Below are positions 51,401-64,000 of a stretch of DNA of 64,000 nt, one piece after another. Each line of letters opens with the position of its first letter. The stretch's first letter is position 1. Source of the stretch: Cardinalis cardinalis (lineage: Eukaryota; Chordata; Aves; Passeriformes; Cardinalidae). Under the pieces are notes generated by a model. The model saw nothing but the letters and a program-made list of their open reading frames with translations, ran no database searches and had not been told where the DNA came from. The DNA lies in the NCBI GenBank assembly GCA_014549065.1, contig JACDOX010000017.1, positions 7,308,808-7,372,807 of the forward strand. Direction: 5' to 3'. Position numbers and translations under genes: made by a program.

Positions 51401-54400
51401 TATTTGATGGAATTGTTCTATATTGTTTATGTTACGCTTTCAGTTGAAGCTTGCAGATTTAATTTATGGAAAATGCCTTGAGTGTTTGACAGATGCTATA
51501 AAATCAAAATGAAATAATTAACTTGTAATGAGAATAATAGGTCTAAGGACAAAGACATGAAAAGAACAACAAAGTGATTCAAGGTGGGGGAGCAGGGGAA
51601 GCATTAGGCTTCACATAATTAGAGTTTTCAAAAGATGACTGAAGAGTGGACTCATTGCAAAGCCTTTCTAAAAGCAAAGAAAAGGCAGTAGAGAGTGAGG
51701 TAGAATATGGAGGTTCAAGTCTTTAATTGGTTAAATGTCAAAAACCTGGACCATGGGTGAAGATTTACCTCTGGAACAAAATAGCCAAAAAAGACTCATT
51801 TGATAGGTTCAAATGAAGACAGGAAGTCTTTCTTGAACAAGTACAGGTTAAAATAAATGAATTACTTAAATGACTATGCTGAAACACGTAAAGCACAATG
51901 GTCTGTGAAATACAAAAGGTGAAATTCTAAAGTAATACTAGAAGGGAGCACTGTAATCACTTCTTGTGTAAAACAGGTATTGTGGCAATCAGATAACTGA
52001 TAGATAAGGGTGCTAATAAATTAGTCTGTGACCTGCCCAATTTATGTGCCTCTTTAAATGTAGGACTGNCCTTATAACAGGATCTGGGTATTAAGTTGCA
52101 TAACTCTATAATGTCTCTACCCCCTCCCACATCACAAGCAGACCCATCCCTGTTTGATAGCTGCAGTAAACTCAAATAGGAGTTGAACTGCTGATGCAGT
52201 CAACATGGCAGATATTTTAGTTTTTTCACAATAACCTCAAGGCAGAGCTTAAAGACAATGTAGTGGAATTTGTTAAATAACACAAAATGACAGGGAGGCT
52301 ACCATCACACAGCAATTGTACCCTACGGTTCTTAAGAGGCANGAGGCAGAACCAAATGCCTCCCTGACCCTTCGGGCACGATTATTTTGTTATAACCATG
52401 CCCACACCCTGCAGCTGCTGTTTGCCTTATAAAATATATATCACTGTCCTATGGTGAAGAAAGAAATTGTCATTCTTTACTAATTAAAAACACAAAAGAT
52501 GGCAGTTAATCTCATAATTCAGAGCTCTAGTAGACCTAACATTTAAAAAGACTAGTCCAGTAAAGTCTACTGGCCCTTATACCTACCAGAGACATCAGTG
52601 TCTGTTATGTCCTAGTAACATGAGATTAATCTTAGTGTGGCTTTCTAAAACTAGGCCCTGTAGCTTTCCAGGGTGCTCTATGGTTCTTTTCAATACAAGG
52701 CCCCTTTATGTCTTAGAAAGAACTGAAAAAAAAAAGAAAGAAAAAAGACCTGTTTAATTGTACCTTTAAAGCATGGAAGGAAAAATCTCTATAGTGCAAA
52801 AACAAAAAAATAGAGTCATCATAAGCAAGAGAGACAAAATGCTCCCAAATGCTTCCACGCTTTCATAAGTAGATTCTGTCCTCTGGAAATGCTGCNATTC
52901 CCTTACTGTTCTACAAAGTTCAGTAAGGAGATGCTGATATGAACAAGGACCAGCTAGCAAGTTGCAGGCAGCTGCAAATGCTCTTAGGCAATCAATAGCT
53001 TCCACTTGGGCTGTGCAAGAAGGAGCCACCTCCTGTACATCAGTGGCTTAGTAAGTTCTGTTTTTTGTATGGCTCCCCTTGACCCTTTTGTCTGCTTATT
53101 CAATTTGTTTGTAAAAAGTATTGTTAGATGNTTTTTTTCCTCCTGAGCCTGCTGGACAGTCAAAGTAGGCTTCTTTCACACAGTAAAAGGGAGTGAGGTT
53201 AGAGTTCTGGGATCATGATNTCTGTGCTACACAGGATAAAGTGGAAAACAGACTGAATCCAAGAAAAACTTCCCATAATCATCTAGAAACACGTCATAGC
53301 AANGTGAATATATACTTTAAGCTGTACAAAGGGGAGCTGGAGAGAAGTTCTTTTTTTGCCACAAAGTAGAAGTCTTGTCTCAAAACAAGCATTTGAGATG
53401 CAATTCTTACTGTGGTGAAAAACGACCTGACATAACAAGAGTTGTGTAAACAGTTGCTTGAGGGTGTCCTTGCTATTGCTAGCATATGGCGGCCCCCTAT
53501 TTCACATAAAATAATTAAGCTCAAAGAGTTGATACAAATCTGTTGCCCTCAATAAATTCTTACTTTTGTAAGATTGAGTTATGTGATTGCCCGTTTGGGA
53601 AGATCCAGACTGAGCCAGCTGAAGCTATTTATTCAGGTAACATGTACAAACACCACAGCCAAACAATGCCAGAGCACAATAGGAGCTAACAGGACTCCTT
53701 TCTAATGCTGTTTTCAAAATACCCTTAATCAAATCATAATAAAGCTTCTCTGCTACTACAGTTCATTACAAACTATACAACTTCTCTTTGTAGTCTGAGA
53801 GCTGCTTTTAATTCATCAGATTTAATCTTTCAGATGAATACCAAGTTTTCCCCTCCTCAGCCTTTCTTGCAGTTTCTTAGCTAACTTACAGTCTCTAATG
53901 GAGCATTGCATACAGAGCAGCTTTCTCCCTAATCACGTTTTTGAAAATTACACCAGACACCTTTTAGACCTAAAGAAAAAGAACAACAACTTTGCTTGAT
54001 GGAAAGAGCACTCAATCTTACAACAACCAAGCTCAATGATTCATGACAAATCATGGTCACCAAAGGGAAACTTCTGACTAACTTCCCCAGCTCTTAAGAG
54101 GACAATTGCCTGAGAACCCTTTACTCCCTAATAAAAGCAAGACTTGAGAAAGAGACTCTTTGCTTAATAGCACTTACAGGCTAACTCAAGCATACACCCT
54201 ATCTGCCCAGGTATAGCAGCTCAAAAGGAAAATATGAAAGCACTTTCTGCAAAGTTTGAAGCTAATAAAGGGAGAGAAAGGCAAGAAAAGGAATGTATTT
54301 TTCTTTATAACTCTTGTTTTCCCCTGCTGTCCCTCACAAAACATCTAACCCCTAATAGGAGCCAAATTGACCCNTCTGAGCACCTCCTTTTTACAGAGTG

Positions 54401-54719
54401 CTGAAGAACTACTTAATTCTTGACAGCTGGGTCAGCCCAGAGACTGGAAATCCCTGTGCTTAGGGGATGCAGCTGTGGACTTCCCCCCTAGTCAGGGGGG
54501 GTGTTAACTCTTTCCAGAGCCTGCTCCAGCAAAATTCATGCACAGTATCTGCTTGTAAAGCAAGACTGAGCTGTGCACATGATGAAATGCTGAAGTTTTT
54601 TGTAAATAGCCTGTTAGGGAAGTATTCAATCTATATCACTGGAAATCTTCCTCAAAGAAAGTGTCTCACATTTTTTCTCCCCCAAAGTTAACATTTTCTG
54701 AGACTGGTTTGTACTATTT
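48419..54719. other. Gene-free DNA
   Basis: No gene is supported. The largest frame has 94 codons (48408-48692, minus) and partly overlaps the old SINE fragment. T-rich tracts occur at 49403-49434 and 51294-51309, and an A/G-rich tract at 52727-52747. No other transposon is recognised. Confidence 0.6.
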
Positions 54720-55000
54720 TGCACTCAGATGGTATTTAGCTGAAATCCAGCCATGCTGATTAATAAATTAGTCAAATATGTAATACTAAAGTATCTGTAC
54801 TACTCACATTTGGAGAAAATACTATTTGAATCCATAAAACTCAGAGGAGTCAATGACAAAGTGATATTGAATTAAATTAGCAACCTAGGGGCTAAATTTG
54901 CCTAGATCCATTGCTCCATTAAACTAACTGTGTGGGGTTACATGCCAATTAAGCAGTCTAGCCTATTTAATGGTATGAAAAACAAAATCAGATTGTGAAG
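54720..55000. promoter_or_regulatory. Candidate enhancer block
   Basis: Repeat-free, AT-rich DNA with clustered homeodomain-like words: TGATTAATAAATTAG near 54757-54771, TATGTAATAC near 54777, GAATTAAATTAGC near 54869-54881, CCATTAAACTAAC near 54915-54927 and CCAATTAAGC near 54945-54954. It looks like conserved non-coding DNA; this cannot be confirmed from one sequence. Confidence 0.25.
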
Positions 55001-55010
55001 CCAGTAGCTA

Positions 55011-55050
55011 AGCTGAGGTGTTTGAAGGAGAGCTGAGGTGTTTGAAGGAG
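55011..55050. repeat. Perfect 20-bp tandem duplication
   Basis: AGCTGAGGTGTTTGAAGGAG is present twice head to tail (55011-55030 and 55031-55050) with no mismatch, suggesting a recent duplication. It lies just past the enhancer-like block at 54720-55000. Confidence 0.95.
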
Positions 55051-58000
55051 AGAGCTGTCTCATTCACTCCTTTGGTGATAGCACAAGTGCGATAGAAGGA
55101 ATGCCTCTCCCTCTTCACATCTTGCTGTGTGCCCAGGCTGGCTGAAAACACCCCAAGAGCATTTTTCCTCCATGCACTGCATTCTGTATAAACTTCCCAC
55201 AGTGCTGTCCAGGGCAATCTCTGTGTTCATTCCCATGGGCTCTCTGGGCCATTCAGGGGCTGGATAACAAGCCCGAGCACTCAGATATGGTGGCCACAAC
55301 CCACTACATTCATTAGCCATGCTGCAGGAGCCATACCAGGTCACCGGGCCCGCTTCTCCCCTGACACAGTTACAGAACCTGCTCTCAGTTATGAGCAAGC
55401 ACCTGTAGATTGAGATGCCACCATTTACTGCATCCAGACAAAACTCCTGTGCCTGTATACAGCCATGTTTGAGACTGGGAGATGAAGGTACACGTATGCA
55501 ATGAGTATTTTGTAGATATACTTATTTCATTTATAATTAAAATACAGCATATATCAAATCAGCACCTATCAATCAAATTATTGATATTTTAGCTGTCTCT
55601 ATAGCCAACAACAACTGCAAGCTGCTCTGCCTGAGTATCACTTCAATACCATGTATGCTGTGCATGAAGTTCATGAAAAAGGCTTAACAAAAGGCCATCA
55701 AATCCTGGTTCTCTGGAGTACTAGCACCCATTTATAGGGCCCTTTTCATAAAAGTATCAACTTCTGATAAGGTTTGTTAGACATCTAATCAGCTTCATTC
55801 CATCCACACAGCTATTCCAAGACCTCTCCCTCAGGTAGTAAAAGGNTCAGGAATTTTCCAATATATTTTAATTCACAGCAAGCTTAATTTAGCTCTTTTC
55901 TCTCCATGAAGTTTATTCCTATGAATTAATTACATAATGTAATCTTGTTACCCCCAATGGGAAAGAATAGACTAAACCCAAGTCTTTCTAAAAAAGGCTT
56001 CAAATCTATACTTTTATTCCTTGTGTTGACTCTTGGCTTTGAATAAAATACACACACGAGAAGAGTTCCCACAGTTCTTAAGGTTAACACAACCCAGCCT
56101 CATGGACTGCCAACTGTAGCTACTTGTCTGTGTCAAAGTCGTGTGAAATTTGAAGTTACCAAGACATTCTTGCTAAAACTAATCACATGTAAATAGACCT
56201 TTTCTGGAAAACTTCATCTTTCACTGGTAAAAACAGCAGTGAGACATTGTTCAGGAAATGGTCAATTAATCAAATATTTGAGAAAGAAAAAAATTAAATC
56301 AGCTGTCAGCCACAATNAAAATTTGTGTTATTTAGAAACATGCAGGAGTATTTCACTAACAGGTAGCAGAAACCCTGCTGCACAATACCTGATTTAGAGC
56401 TAGGGAATCTGCCACTAGTTCATTAGGGGCTTTTGCTGTTGATTAATACTGGTAAATTAGAGCACATCACAACCGCCAAACTGTCTTTTACTGTTCTAAA
56501 ATATATCAAAGGTTAGTCCTCTCCTAAAGGCCTTCTAGTTCGGCTGGTGGTAGGCTCATGAGAGGAAATGCTTTTGTGATTGTGGTACTCACCATGAGAC
56601 AAAGCAGAGTGTATCAAACTTTTATTCAGATACCTATTACCCAATAGTCATCCATTTGCATGGTGATGGAGAAACAAGAGATCTGTGAAAAGCAATTCAA
56701 CAGCATACACTGAAAAATTATTGTCTGATACTGTGCATCTAACAATAAGTTACAGGTTTATGCTTCAGGTGGANAGTGTTTTACCTCTGAATCTCCTTCT
56801 CTTGGGAGGGGGTAAAAATGGAATTGGATTTATATCCCCGTGTTTTCTGAACCAGGCACTGCCTAATAATATAGGAGTCTAGGTACAGAATGACATTAAA
56901 GGCTGTAAGTATTTGATGTTAATCAATGGATGGCTGTCTCAGTGGGAGTTTGCTCATTTCTGCCTTAAGAGAGCTAAATTGCTACATCTAGCTATGCTGG
57001 GCAGTATTGAAGCAAGCAGTCAATACTTTTTTTCCCCAGAATCAATATATTAAAAAGTAACTCAATGGAAGTGACCTGAGAAATGTGCTAGAAGGAAGAA
57101 AACAAGAAGCAGTCCACCTTGAGCACCATACCCCACACTGGTTTACNGGACAAAAAACATACACACACCTGTAAGAGGATACAGAATTTCACNGAGATTT
57201 TGCCTGGCCCAGAACTGNCTATGTAAACTTCACAACAGTAAGACTGAAGATTAAAAGCAGAGAAGACAAATATTTCCCCTTCCATTGACACCTGATACTG
57301 AAAAGCACTTAATCATTTGCTTAAGTCTACCCCAATTCAGCCAAGCTGTTAAGCTGAAGTGCTAGAAAGTCGATAGGATGGAAACACGTGTTTAACTGCA
57401 TTGCTGAAAGGGGTAGTCTGCAGCTCAGGCTGTGGAAGATGTGACATGAAACACGGTTTTCTGCACTGGCCTTTGCCCATCGCCAGACCCAGCTTTCATG
57501 GGTGGCAGCTGAATCCCTTTCCATCCTTAAACTGAGAGAATGGTAAAGCTGTTACAAGTTATACCCCCTGGGAAGTGCTGAGCGCGGGGAATTCTCCTAA
57601 AGTCTCTAAAGGACTACAATGTCTCCAGCGGAAAGTGAGGGAACAGGCGAAAGTCCCGAAGAGATAGCAATAAGTACATCCCTGACCCAAGGTGGAAGAG
57701 TGCCTTGCTGAGTCCTTACTGCTGCTGATCCTCACCATTAATCCAATAAATGGGGAGCACTGGAAGGGACTCCACACTGTTTTGATGGGAGAATAATTGA
57801 CAGCCTTCCTAACATAGTCTGGTGCGTTCCTGCGAAGCAGCTGAAGCACAAATGAATTCAACAGACTGGATAACCAAAGCCAGGGATAATGTGCAGTGAC
57901 ATGGTAACACTGAAAGCATGCAGTAAGGGTGTGTGCCTGTGTGTTTGTGTATAGGAGGAGAGCTGCACCTGTGCCTCAGTCCCAACATCTGCTTTATTAA

Positions 58001-61000
58001 TGGGTAATACGNGCGCTTTACAAAACCAATTTTGTTACATGATTTGTGAAATGTGAGTCCCAGGAGTGTTTTATGGAAGAGTAGAGATACTCTGCTCTGA
58101 TTTCCCCCTCAAAAAGTAAACATGAGATACAAAAAAAGGCAGTATTATATTTTAGAAGTAATATTTCCTTCCATATAAGCTTAACAATAATTCCATTCAT
58201 TTTTCATGGACTCAAAAGAGGCAATTAAATTTGCTGTATCATGGGACCCTACAAATTAGGAAGGAAATGTGGGTTTGTCGTGATGTGCTTTTAAAATCAC
58301 ATCCACTCTCTGCTGGTAAAAGCTCTTTTCATATACATGGTAAGATCAAGTGTACTGTGAGAGGCAGCATCCTGGAAATGAAGAGCACCTCAGTCCTTCT
58401 GTCAGCCTGGATTGTTGTGATATGTGTCAGAGATCTTTACTGACAGCTAGTATTTGGGGTCAGATTTGCACCTAAACTGATTTTGCCTTTTTTTTCTGTA
58501 GTTTTTTTCTAATATAATAGACAAAATAATAGTTTGCTGGAATATTTTTTTTTTCCCTTTAAGCCTATCAATTATCAAAAGTATGGGTGCATGGAGCAAA
58601 TGTATTTGAGTTGTTGCTGNTTCTCTGAAAGGGGTGAATCTCTACTGAGCAGTATATGCAAGCAACCCTTCACCTGAACCAACAATCCAAAAATAAGCTC
58701 AGGGCTCCCAGGAACAGAAATGTCTCCCCAAAACCTTCAAGGACTATTTTGGGTGCTAATATTTTCAGGCATTATGTCCTGGGAGAAAAGCAGTCTCTGG
58801 GCATAAACCATTACAATTCTGACAAGAAGCAGCAACAAAAAGAGCCTCAAAAGTCGCCCATGGCAGCTGAAAAGAGATGAGTGTTATTGGATATGACAGA
58901 AAGTGATGGGGAGCTGGTTGCTAACCAGGTGTACATAGGCTGGAAATAGATTATTAAAAATACTGTTAGTCTGAAGTGGTGGATCAAAGGAACAACTAAT
59001 TTTTTTTCAACATTTTCTTGAATAGAGGGGACACAGTTTTTCCACTGTGACAAAAGTAAATCCAAATTTTTTTTATCTCTGGCTCCAGATAATTAATTTT
59101 ATTGACAGTCCAGTTTGATGGTACTACTGTAAAAAATCTAGCTTAGTTCTTGTTCCTTATAGTCCTCCTTATGCTGCATGTCAGTCTTCTGGGAACTGTT
59201 GAAAGTAACCAGAGTAAATCATGCTCTGGTTGAAATGAGCAACGTACACTTTAGGAGAAATTTTTTTAAAAGATCATCTGTATATGTATTGTTTTTCCCC
59301 TGGTCTTTGTTACATGAGTTTTATGCAACTTTTTCAATTCAGCATTAGCTCAACTTTAGAATCACACTTAGATAAGTTGAAAAGTGACATTTTCTCTTCT
59401 TTTCATATCCAAGCTTGCGTATAACTACTTCATTCAAAGAAAAAGTTTTAATACCTTTTAATGAACAGAGTTTGGTTTTCTTTAGCTTGGGAAGAAACTC
59501 TAAGTAATAAATAAATTTTAAAAGCAGCATCAGTGAATCCTGNCATTGCTCAAAAGCTGTGGTGACATCAGGTTTATGGTGATTTGTGAAGATTTTGGGG
59601 AAAACTATGGAAAATGGGCNTGTAAGAGGACATATAGCCCAGCTTTGTGTCAATTTGACACATAGCTCTCTCAGCTGTGAGTTGAGTTGAAAAACAAAGC
59701 TTCTTTGGTTCAGTTTCATTTCCACAGTAGGAAAATGAGAACCCAGTATTTAACACAAACTGACATTTTCACTGCTGATGTCTTGTAACATGTTAACTAG
59801 ATCACGTTTGATCATTATTCCAGTGTCTAGACATGTGGTCAGTAATACTTCTTTCATACTTCTAGAGACCTCTACAAGAATCAATTTNAAAAAAAATCCA
59901 CAGCTAACTGAGAAATGAGTCTTTTTCATATGCCTCAGGGCATATAATTGATAATACTTACCCCAAATGGCACTTATTGCAGAAAAATGTAACCAGCTGC
60001 AGAGCAATGAAAAATCAGGATAAGACTTTCTTTTACATACCAGTGCAGCCAGAAACATAACCTGGAAGGTCCCATTGGCCATTAAAAACTGTTCTGACTG
60101 TGGTGAGGTCATGTTAGGTCAGCACAGATGCATATATTACTGACATTTGTATTGTAAGTAGACATTATTTGAAATCAGATGGCTATAACCCACTGGAGAT
60201 TAAAAATGAGTCTGTGCTCTGTACAGCTGGAAAGGAGAATACAGGGAACTGGTACACAGAGCTGCAGCTTCCCTCCAAGAGGTATTGATAGCAAAAATCA
60301 GAAACCAAAAACCANTGAAAGCAACACCAACATGGAGACACAAAATGCTTACCATCCTGCTTCTAGAAAGGCATTGGAAAGACAAGTAAAACAACCCACT
60401 AAACTTAACGGCATTTTCCTCTGACTATGCATCTCACAATCACCACCAGTAATTTCCTCAGTTTCAAAAAGATGCCCTGGCACCACTGGGAAGGCTTCAA
60501 CTAATTTGAGTGCAAATATACTCAGCTGAGAAAATTTTCATACAAAATGATTATATAGTCATAATATCATTAAAGGAGATTAAGTAATGGTTAATAGAGT
60601 TAAATTAATCATAGCTAATTGATTAAAGTATATGAACAATTTTTTTCAGCATGGCACCTTCATTTGAAAAGCAACTTGGTCTAGGTATGTGGAAGTGGGG
60701 AATGGGGAAATTAAAGCAGAGAAATGTATAGAAGGAAGATGGCAAACCCAGACAAGTACATGCCACTAAAATTTTTGTGATTTAATATTTCAAAAACAAA
60801 GTGCCATGTAAATCCAAGAGAATATTCCCAGACTACAGGTGAGAATGATATCATTTTGGGAGCAGCAAGGATAAACACAGAATATTCCTCAAGCTACATC
60901 TCATGTGTTGCAGTGCACCTGTTATCAGACTGAACCTATTTCCTCCTTGAGCATTTAATAATAACTGGAAACTTTCCAAAAATCAAAAACAATGTGAGTA

Positions 61001-64000
61001 TAATAATATATTGATTTTAGTGTTTTGTAGTGCCCCAACTAGTTTCATTTTCTTGAAAAAGGAAACACAGATTTAATATCCTAATTCAGCCAAAAATAGA
61101 AGCAACCATTTAATTAATTAAAGTTCATGTCACTCAATTAAATTATGAGTTTAGAAACCAGCAGACCATTTTTATAGTTTTACAAAGCTATCAGAAATAC
61201 TTGCTGTAGGCTGAAATTTTTGCAATTTTTGAGTTAGGTTGGTTTGTTGATTTTTTAATTTTTTTTTTTTTTACTAAGAAATCCATTTTGGTGTTATGAA
61301 TTAAAAAAAAGTAAAAAACTTCAAACTTTTAAAATGACAGCTACTGAAAAGAAAAAGTCATGAAAGTGGCTTAGAAATATTAACAGCTCACCAGTTCTGT
61401 AAAATCCACAAAAGGTTTAATTTATTCACATCTCCAAGAGATATACCTAATTTTTCACTCAGGCCAGTGACCCTTTCCACATTTCAATTATAGTGTTTAT
61501 CTATTCCAGCTTCCCCTTTTTGGGTAGAAAACATGTCTATAGAAAATAGTGGTGGAAAAGGAGCTGTATTTATGTAATACCTGACACTTAGGTCTAAATT
61601 ACAAGGCATCAATGTCCTTCATTGATTCAAGGCCTTTAGCACGAGCAGGAAGTTTGTGCTGTGTGTAAAGCATAGTGTGAGCTGNGTACATCAGTGGTTG
61701 GTCCAGAGCAGCAGAACAGCTTTCAAGTCAATATCATGCTATTTCTGTTCTCAGAGTGTTTTGGTGTTCATAAATTAGAACCCAGTTGGAGAAAGCTAAT
61801 CTGAAAGATCTGTCACAGGTGCACATCAAATGTGCACCAACACCTTTGGGAATATATGGGTTTGAATCATTTCATCCTTCCTGCAGTTTCAGACTTCATG
61901 GATAACTGGGTGTTCACTCCAGGGGACCAGACTAAATTTAGTCTAGAGGAAAACACCACAGTGAGTTAGGGTAGACATAAAGGCTTTAGTACCAACTGTT
62001 TAGATCTACTGCCAAACTCCTATGGTGCCTAATTACCTGCTAACATAGTTACAGCCTAAAACTCTGTTGCTNTAATTTAGGGTCATTACTTCTCATTCTA
62101 GATAGTAAAACAAATTACTTTCTGAGTAAAAAATTCTCTTTCTCTTTTAAAACAACATTTACATACCAGAACACTGCCTTCACTCNGTCTTCAACAGGCA
62201 TCACAGCCTAATCCTTCACTCTTTCAAGACTTTTCTCCTGGTTTTCACCTGGAGCTGCTCTAAGTACTCCACCCATTCCCAGAGTTGTGGTGCCAGCCTT
62301 TACTGGCACAGTGTGAAAGGCAAGGCTTATTTCATGTATTTTACAAAAGATGCTTCTCTTTTACTTTCCAATACAGGATCTGCATTTTTCCAGTAAAGGA
62401 AATGGACATAATGCTGATTCTTATTCACTTAAGCTCTGTTAGAAGGCATCCTTTTGTACAAAACTGCCCCACAAGAAGCTGTTCTGTGGCGCATGTCTGT
62501 GAAGCTGATTATTGCTGTCTAAGCATGCAGCCGCAAGCGTGGCCTACATAACTCACTAGAAGAACTCTGTGAAATCTTCATTTTCTATTTCATGAGAAAT
62601 TTTGCTTAGAGTCCCTACAATCATTTATTGGTACTTCATTTCATAGGAAATGTTATCATATATAGACTTTAGAGATAGAAGACAAGTTCTTGTGTTGAAA
62701 AACTTGATAAAATTAGGTGTCTTAGTCTAAACATAAATGATTGAAACACTCATTTCAAAGTGAAATGTGCTTTTGAAGAGCCTAAATAAAACACTTTTAC
62801 TGGGATGTTTTCCAGCTTTTAAAGAAATAGCATCAAAATTGAAGTGCTTCAGCAAAATGTTTAAATGAGTTGACATTTTTGTATACAAAAATTTACTACA
62901 TCGGAAAATTTTTGACCAGCTACTCTCTGTGTGATGTCATGGATAATTTCATTCTGGATATTGATTAGAGAAAACATTATGCATTAAGAAATACCTCAAA
63001 AGCTGATAATCAAGAGGGACTGGCTCTGTAAACTGTGGAGAATAGTATTTCCAAACTGAGATAAGTCTGCATTTCACATAAACATATTGAGAGTTTAGAG
63101 ACAGTACAAGCTGGCCAGTTGTTAAACAATGTGATAATAGGCTACAAATTATCAGCGTCTGAAAAATGGAAAAATGTCACTGAAACTGTTCTTCATTGCA
63201 GACTGTATTGAATAAACTTTTTTTAGACTAAGTTAAAAAAATCTCAGAAGACAAATATCTCAAGGTGTTATTAAATAATGTGAATAAAATTATAATAAAA
63301 ATGCATGGAATTGATGAAAAGTTGAACTTTTTTTTCCCCTAAAGCTCTTGCTCTGCATTTAATTTTCTTAAAACACATTGAAGATAGATAAATTCATCTT
63401 GATTACTTACAGTTTAAAAATCTCAACAAACACCTTAACAGGGCCAGGGTATTACTCCAATACCTGCAAGTGCTCTTCATATGAAGCAGAAAGGTGGTAG
63501 CAACTAAATGATCTCTGGATGCCATTCTACTCCAACAGCACCAAGTTCCAAGGTAAGAATTTCTGTCTTGGTCTAAAGGTACTTCTGATCTGTGGTTTTA
63601 AGATGAACCTCTGTAAATCATTCTTTAGGGGTCTGTGTAGTAATAGAGTATCCAAAAAATTGTAAGCAGAATTCATTAATCTCATCCTCAAAGCACAATA
63701 CGAACATCNCTGATTGTGAAACTTCAAACAACTACATAAACAACTTTCTGTTTCATACATGAATAAAAATAAAACTGGATGACTTCCTTTTTTTTTGGTG
63801 ATAACTACTCCAATAATTTAACCTACTCCTTTTGAAAACAGTGATTAGAATGATGCATGTTAATTAATGTCTGTATACAATGGCAGAGAGTTGGTTAGCA
63901 TCATCCATAGTTGCTGGCCNTTGCACTTGAGCAGATGGCAATTGTGCACATGCTCTGAAGCTGAAGCAGTATCCCAGAACACACAGCATAGAATGAAACA
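55051..64000. other. Gene-free DNA to the window end
   Basis: No gene is supported. The largest frames are 126 codons (59345-59725, minus), 120 (59750-60112, minus), 112 (55060-55398, minus) and 100 (57559-57861, minus); none has a recognisable domain. GC-richer patches lie near 55060-55400 and 57560-57860. Simple sequence includes a GT-rich spot near 57928-57953 and T runs near 58545 and 61258-61272. A small hairpin, GGTATT / AATACC, lies at 63448-63464. Confidence 0.6.

Noticed and set aside
55060..55398. 112-codon minus frame with many cysteines
   Set aside because: Cysteine count looked like a secreted or zinc-binding protein, but spacing fits no known motif, and a second minus frame (55008-55217) overlaps it.
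57559..57861. 100-codon minus frame
   Set aside because: No recognisable domain or start context; lies in a GC-richer patch where open frames are favoured.
59345..60112. Two neighbouring minus-strand frames of 126 and 120 codons
   Set aside because: Both contain N-derived unknown residues, have no recognisable domain and no matching splice sites linking them.
63448..63464. Hairpin GGTATT/AATACC
   Set aside because: Six-pair stem is within chance expectation over 64 kb.
1..64000. CRISPR arrays, tRNA genes, operons and phage-like gene clusters
   Set aside because: No regularly spaced repeats, no tRNA-like internal promoter boxes with a foldable body, and no run of adjacent coding frames; the sequence is vertebrate non-coding DNA.

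Overview
This window reads as gene-free bird nuclear DNA. The organism call rests on two insertions. One is a 5'-truncated CR1 LINE of the avian type (22708-23552, minus strand), with recognisable reverse-transcriptase remnants. The other is a solitary endogenous-retrovirus LTR of a kind common in passerines and other neoavian birds (about 1368-1924, minus strand). Base composition is AT-rich with few CpGs, transposon content is low and stop codons are frequent in all six frames, all typical of an avian gene desert or a very large intron. Nothing here is prokaryotic: there are no operons, no ribosome-binding sites and no CRISPR array.

I find no protein-coding gene. The longest open frames are 126-130 codons, have no recognisable domain, no plausible splice context and often an equally open frame on the other strand; I treat them as chance. 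I also recognise no tRNA, rRNA, snRNA or known microRNA precursor.

Layout. 1-1.36 kb is unremarkable AT-rich DNA. 1.37-1.92 kb is the solo LTR, followed by a short GC-rich stretch to about 2.08 kb. About 4.56-5.25 kb is motif-dense DNA that looks like a developmental enhancer. 5.25-22.7 kb is mostly unique sequence with short tandem duplications, a degenerate CA-rich tract (10.9 kb), a T/G-rich tract (11.66 kb) and one good-looking splice acceptor (16.19 kb). 22.7-23.55 kb is the CR1, interrupted by a (TCTAA)n microsatellite of about 10.8 units. 23.85-24.02 kb is another enhancer-like block. 26.55-26.79 kb holds two diverged inverted arms that look like an old non-autonomous DNA transposon. 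27-64 kb is again mostly unique, with a 21-base T run (27.9 kb), a TAA microsatellite (46.79 kb), an old MIR/L2-like fragment (48.32-48.42 kb), a perfect 20-bp tandem duplication (55.01 kb) and further enhancer-like blocks.

Since there are no genes, there is no pathway to describe. The likely biology is regulatory (distal enhancers) plus transposon history. I did not find a convincing new biological system. The leads most worth checking are the microsatellite grown inside the CR1, the inverted-arm element, the enhancer-like blocks, and the uneven spread of single N characters, which are sparse from 3.4 to 20.7 kb and frequent on both sides.
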